Positions 31,463 through 34,831 of a DNA stretch of 34,831 nt are shown here, piece by piece. A program made the position numbers and the translations under genes. The stretch spans positions 1 to 34,831 of the forward strand of contig JAIXVE010000022.1 of assembly GCA_027483175.1 (NCBI GenBank), read 5' to 3'. The DNA comes from Verrucomicrobiaceae bacterium. GTDB lineage: Bacteria > Verrucomicrobiota > Verrucomicrobiia > Verrucomicrobiales > V1-33. A model generated the notes under the pieces. The model made no database searches, was not told the DNA's origin, and was given only the letters and a program-made list of their open reading frames with translations. Position 1 is the first letter of the stretch. Each line of letters begins with the position of its first letter.

Positions 31463-32641
31463 ATGACGTCAGCAGCCACCTTTTTAGATTTTCTAGCGCA
31501 GAGCCTTGGGGACCGGACCTTTGTGCGGGCGACCTTGTCGAAGCCGGGAAGGGCTGCGCCGGCGGATTTGCGGTCGGTTTATCTGCGGCCGGTGGTGATT
31601 CGAGGGGAATCGCTGGTGGCGTGGACGCGGCGGATGAGCACGCGGGATGAGGTGAAGAATCTGACGGCGGCGCAGACGATGCGGGAGGTGGCGGATCTGG
31701 CGGGGGCGACGTTTCTGCATCTGGATGCGGAGAGTGCGGGGCGGGCGGCGACCTTGCGGTTCAACAAGCGAGGGGAGCCGGCGGTGCATTTCCGGCAGAC
31801 TGGGTCGGCGGTGCTGACGGCGGATGAGTTGCGGCATGACCGGGTGAAGCACACGACGGTGGATGCGGCGGCGGCGTGCTGGCGGGAGTTGGGGATTACG
31901 GGGCTGGCGGGGAGCATTCTGCCGTCGGCGCAGGACAAGTGGCGGCAGATCAACAAGTTCACGGAGATTGTGGATGGCTTGCTGAAGAAGACGGAGTTGC
32001 CGGAGACGGTGCGGGCGGCGGACATGGGGAGCGGGAAAGGGTATCTGACGTTTGCGCTGCATGCGCTGCTGGTGGCTCGAGGGGTGAAGGCGGTGGTGAC
32101 GGGGATTGAGCGGCGGGGGGAATTGGTGGGATTGTGCGAGCGGACGGCGCGGCGCTGTGGTTGCGAGGGACTGGAGTTTCGTGAGGGAGGGATCAGCGAC
32201 TGGGGTGGGGCGCCGCTGGAGCTGCTGATTGCGCTGCATGCGTGCGACACGGCGACGGACGATGCGATTGCGGCGGGGGTGAAGGGCGGGGCGCGGCTGA
32301 TGGTGCTGGCGCCGTGCTGTCATCAGCAGGTGAGGCAGAGTATGGAGGTTAGGGCGGCGCATCCGGCGATGGGGTCGCTGCTGCGGCACGGGATTCTGCG
32401 GGAGCGTTACGCGGAGATGGTGACGGATGCGTTGCGGGCGCTGTATCTGGAGCGTGAGGGATACAGGACGCAGGTGTTCGAGTTCATCAGTGCGGAGCAC
32501 ACGGCGAAGAACGTGATGATCACGGCGGTGAAGGAGGACGAGCCGGTGCGGCCCGTGGGTGTGATCGACGAGGAGATTGCGCAGTTGAAGGCGCATGCGG
32601 GATTGGCCCGGCATGCGCTGGAGGAGCGGCTGGGGTGTTAG
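31463..32641 (+). CDS. SAM-dependent methyltransferase (Methyltransf_32/GSTCD-METTL25-like)
   Basis: The protein has 392 residues from the ATG at 31463, which has GAGGAG about 9 bp upstream. The SAM-binding motif I is AADMGSGKGYLTFALHAL. Later comes VTGIERRGELV (motif II), then LIALHACDTATDDAIAAG and VLAPCCHQQ. The pair HACD.A.D.A..(G) and (A)PCCH is characteristic of the Methyltransf_32 family (relatives of eukaryotic GSTCD and METTL25), whose target is thought to be RNA or unknown. An N-terminal ~170-residue domain (LSKPGRAAPADLRSVYLRPV, VKHTTVD) precedes it. The two Cys and the His of PCCH could bind metal. The protein is cytoplasmic. It converges on the stress-protein gene with 22 bp between the stop codons, and its link to the secreted enzymes upstream may only be positional. 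Confidence 0.88.
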   Translation: MTSAATFLDFLAQSLGDRTFVRATLSKPGRAAPADLRSVYLRPVVIRGESLVAWTRRMSTRDEVKNLTAAQTMREVADLAGATFLHLDAESAGRAATLRFNKRGEPAVHFRQTGSAVLTADELRHDRVKHTTVDAAAACWRELGITGLAGSILPSAQDKWRQINKFTEIVDGLLKKTELPETVRAADMGSGKGYLTFALHALLVARGVKAVVTGIERRGELVGLCERTARRCGCEGLEFREGGISDWGGAPLELLIALHACDTATDDAIAAGVKGGARLMVLAPCCHQQVRQSMEVRAAHPAMGSLLRHGILRERYAEMVTDALRALYLEREGYRTQVFEFISAEHTAKNVMITAVKEDEPVRPVGVIDEEIAQLKAHAGLARHALEERLGC

Positions 32642-32663
32642 TGCAGCGTCAGGCGCGGGAGGG

Positions 32664-33581
32664 TCAGGCGCGGACGACCTCGACCGTGCAGTGGGCGCGG
32701 GTCGGGATGGCTGCGGCGACGGTGCCGAGGTGGCGGCGTTCGGCGTGATGGCGGCCGCGAGCGGCGATCATGAGGCAGGAGACCCCGAGGTCTTCGGCGT
32801 GCTGGGGGATGATTTCGCGCGGGTCGCCGTGGGCGATGATGGTGGCGGCGGAGAAGCCGCGTGCGGCGAGGATGGCGGTGGCGTCATCGAGGACGGCGCG
32901 TGCGGCTTCGGATTCGTGGCGGACGGATTCGGCTAGGATGGGGGTGCCGGTGAGGGATTGCCAGAGCGAGGCGGAGATGAACTGGGAGTCGATGACGGTG
33001 ATGCAGGAGAATTCGGTGCCAGCGGGCCATGGGCGAGCGGCGATGGCCTTGATGGCGGCGGTGCAGGCGGCGGAGCCGTCGACGCCGATGAGGATGCGGT
33101 GGGAGGCTGGGGAAGGGAGAGGGCGGACGATGCGGACCGAGCAGGGGGCTTCCTGGATGGCCTTCTGGGCGACGCTGCCGAGGAAGAAGCGGGCGACGCC
33201 GGAGCGGTTGTGGGAGCCGGTGATGATGAGGTCGGCTTTTTCGTCTTCGGCGAGCTGGACGAGGCCCCATGAAGGCGTGTCGGAGATGCTGCGAGAGGAG
33301 ACGGCCCATGGCTTGCCGAGGGAGCGGACGATGGCGGCTCCTGCTTCGGCGCGTTCTGTGGCGATGTCTGCGAGGGCCTTGGCGGCGCGGTGCATGTCGA
33401 TGACAGGTTCCGGGAGCCCGATGCCGAGGGCCATGTCGCCGATGGCGGAGCCTGGAGGGAGGAGGAGGTCGGCGAAGCTGACGACGATGATTTCGGCGTG
33501 ATCGGGGAGGGCGGCGTCGGCGAGTTGTTCGAGGGCGAGACGCGAGCAGGGTTCTGCGTCGTAGGCGGCGATGACTTTCAT
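32664..33581 (-). CDS. Tandem universal stress protein (two Usp domains)
   Basis: The protein has 305 residues from the ATG at 33579-33581 (MKVIAAYDAEPCSRLALEQL). The frame stays open upstream but is out of frame with the propeller and not protein-like. Domain 1 (~1-150) ends ADLIITGSHNRSGVARFFLG and SVAQKAIQEAPCSVRIVRP, carrying the G-2x-G-9x-G(S/T) ATP-binding loop in recognisable form. Domain 2 (~155-305) starts HRILIGVDGSAACTAAIKAI and ends ARGRHHAERRHLGTVAAAI. Usp proteins bind ATP or AMP and protect cells under stress and growth arrest. The residue after the second loop is Thr, as in many ATP-binding members. It is 38 bp downstream of the beta-propeller gene on the same strand, perhaps co-transcribed. 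No Shine-Dalgarno sequence is seen. Confidence 0.93.
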   Translation of the reverse strand: MKVIAAYDAEPCSRLALEQLADAALPDHAEIIVVSFADLLLPPGSAIGDMALGIGLPEPVIDMHRAAKALADIATERAEAGAAIVRSLGKPWAVSSRSISDTPSWGLVQLAEDEKADLIITGSHNRSGVARFFLGSVAQKAIQEAPCSVRIVRPLPSPASHRILIGVDGSAACTAAIKAIAARPWPAGTEFSCITVIDSQFISASLWQSLTGTPILAESVRHESEAARAVLDDATAILAARGFSAATIIAHGDPREIIPQHAEDLGVSCLMIAARGRHHAERRHLGTVAAAIPTRAHCTVEVVRA

Positions 33582-33619
33582 ATTTTCGGGAATCGTTAGA
33601 GCTGGGGGGATGGGACAGC

Positions 33620-34831
33620 TTACTGCGGATTCTCGAGACAATAAAGGTGAGTCTTGGTGCGGATGAAGAGCGAGCGGCCGACGGCGACGGGGGAGGCCAT
33701 GATGCCGGAGTCGAGCTGATTGACGGCGGCTTTCTGGAAAGAGCGGCCGGGGATGACGACGGTGGTGTCGCCGCGTTCCGAGCAGAAGTAGAGTTTGCCG
33801 TCGGCGGCGAGGGGAGAGGCGCTGGTGTTGCCGCTGGTGCGTTCGCTGAAGAGGAGGGTGCCGTCTTTGGGGTCGACGGCGGAGATGAGGCCTGGGTCGG
33901 AGACGAGGAAGATGAGGTCGGCGGCGACGACTGGGGAGGAGCGGGTGGGGATGTTTTTGGTTTGTTCCCAGAGGAGCTTGCCGGTGAGGTCGCCGGAGGT
34001 GGTGCCAGTGATGGAGAAGGCCTGGAGATTGGCTTTGCCGTGGCCGGTGTTGATGGCTAGGGTGCCGTTGACCCATGCGGGGAGGGAGGCGTTGGAGAAG
34101 CCCTTGTAGGTGGTGCGCCAGAGTTCGCGGCCGGAGTCCGGGTCGTAGGCGACGGTGGCCTTGCTGCTGGAGCTGACGATCTGGGGTTTGCCGTCGGGCT
34201 GGATGAGGAGCGGGGTGGTGTAGGATTTGCGGTAGTCGCCGTTGTCGACGGGTTTGCCGTCGGCTCCGAGGTCGCCGAATTCGGTATTGCGGTCGGTGCG
34301 CCAGAGGGTGGCTCCGGTTTTCTTGTCGAGGGCGCAGAGGTACTGGACGTCGACCCCGTCCATGGTTAGGATGATGGAGTCCTTCCAGTTGAAGAGAGAG
34401 GAGCCGGGGCCGCGGTAGTGGCGGCAGGGGAGGTCGGTGCGGCGCCAGATTTCCTTGAAGGAGACGGTGTCGAGGCAGGCGGTGCCGTAGGATCCGAAGT
34501 GGAGGAACACGCGGCCTTCATCGAGCCAGCCGGTGGGTGAGGCGTAGCAGTTGAGGTCGTTGGCGAGTGGTTCCGGTTTGTCGGCGTGGAAGAGCTTTGA
34601 TTCGTGGATGATGGCACCGGTGGAGCGGTCGAGGCAGAGGGCGAAGAAGTCGTGCCCGTCTTCGGTGGCGGTGGTGAGCCAGATCTGGTTGCCGAGGATG
34701 AGGGGTGTGGACCAGCCGCGGTGGGGGATGGGGGTTTTCCACTTCACGTTCTGGGATTCGCTCCATGTGACGGGGAGGTTGGAGGCGTCGGCGTGGCCGG
34801 TGCCGTGGGTGCCGCGGAAGCCCTGCCATGA
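33620..34831 (-). CDS. PQQ-binding-like beta-propeller protein, N-terminus beyond the window edge
   Basis: About 403 residues are visible. The frame is open to the last base and reads SWQGFRGTHGTGHADASNLP followed by VTWSESQNVKWKTPIP. This is the usual opening of the W..(F/W)RG...G.......LP..W.....V.W.TP.PG.G family, so the true start with its signal peptide lies just outside the window, and the GTG at 34745-34747 is not the start. Propeller blades are seen as LDRSTGAIIHE, LDKKTGATLWR, YDPDSGRELWR and VDPKDGTLLFS, ending RTKTHLYCLENPQ. It is a paralogue of the protein at 10015-11283 and longer at the N-terminus than that protein's matching part. Its function is unknown, as for most of this secreted family. 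Confidence 0.9.
   Translation of the reverse strand, partial: SWQGFRGTHGTGHADASNLPVTWSESQNVKWKTPIPHRGWSTPLILGNQIWLTTATEDGHDFFALCLDRSTGAIIHESKLFHADKPEPLANDLNCYASPTGWLDEGRVFLHFGSYGTACLDTVSFKEIWRRTDLPCRHYRGPGSSLFNWKDSIILTMDGVDVQYLCALDKKTGATLWRTDRNTEFGDLGADGKPVDNGDYRKSYTTPLLIQPDGKPQIVSSSSKATVAYDPDSGRELWRTTYKGFSNASLPAWVNGTLAINTGHGKANLQAFSITGTTSGDLTGKLLWEQTKNIPTRSSPVVAADLIFLVSDPGLISAVDPKDGTLLFSERTSGNTSASPLAADGKLYFCSERGDTTVVIPGRSFQKAAVNQLDSGIMASPVAVGRSLFIRTKTHLYCLENPQ

Noticed and set aside
1..34831. tRNA, rRNA, riboswitch or CRISPR features
   Set aside because: I looked for T-loop-like motifs and conserved leader patterns by eye and found none. A covariance-model scan (for example tRNAscan-SE or Infernal with Rfam) would settle this.

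Overview
The window looks like a chromosomal segment from a high-GC, free-living bacterium of the Verrucomicrobiota, probably near Verrucomicrobiaceae. That placement is an inference. It rests on the mix of secreted sulfatase, PQQ-type beta-propellers, sialate-esterase-like SGNH enzymes, a PDZ/HEAT protein of a type I associate with this phylum, a CIA30-fasciclin fusion, and intergenic repeats of a kind common in Verrucomicrobiota and Planctomycetota. No rRNA, tRNA, CRISPR array or phage module was seen.

Layout. (1) 1-3359 is an accessory flank: the 5' end of an IS256-family transposase runs off the left edge, followed by 730 bp of repeat-rich non-coding DNA (an 18-bp inverted repeat and a 20-bp tandem repeat), a secreted CIA30 + two-fasciclin protein, and 660 bp holding two copies of a 104-bp hairpin-bearing repeat and a 38-bp tandem pair. 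(2) 3311-11283, minus strand: a 2,168-residue secreted macroglobulin-like protein with its own terminator, preceded by a secreted beta-propeller. (3) 11346-12745 is a toxin-antitoxin scrap heap: an Xre/MbcA-type antitoxin without a visible RES toxin, with a 20-bp palindrome upstream, and a UPF0175 antitoxin followed by a PIN-like (DUF3368) toxin that has lost its N-terminal half. (4) 13028-18421: a GH81 beta-1,3-glucanase convergent with a sulfatase, a 207-bp inverted-repeat element, and three small minus-strand genes, two of them lipoproteins, one with simple-sequence repeats immediately before its start. (5) 18609-24648 is a housekeeping core: ftsH, a FIST-domain protein, pyrD, purC, a PurS-like gene and rpsT with a clear promoter and terminator. 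(6) 24757-32641 is a co-oriented run: a double-SGNH esterase, the PDZ/HEAT protein, a short-chain dehydrogenase, a secreted alpha/beta hydrolase and a methyltransferase. (7) 32664-34831, minus strand: a tandem universal stress protein and a beta-propeller cut by the right edge.

How it fits together. Genes of regions 4 and 6 could act on acetylated, sulfated or beta-1,3-glucan polysaccharides outside the cytoplasm, but no transporter or regulator is present, so this is only a proposal. Apart from the accessory stretches, the plus strand is strongly G-rich regardless of gene direction: plus genes favour G-ending codons and minus genes C-ending codons. This suggests that the plus strand is the leading strand. 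Regions 1 and 3 lack that skew, which fits recent acquisition. I did not find a clear new defence or mobile system. The best candidates for something undescribed are the hairpin-bearing repeat family near 2.8-3.3 kb, the TA-flanked inverted-repeat element at 16.8-17.0 kb, the giant macroglobulin-like protein, and the stand-alone double PurS-like protein.
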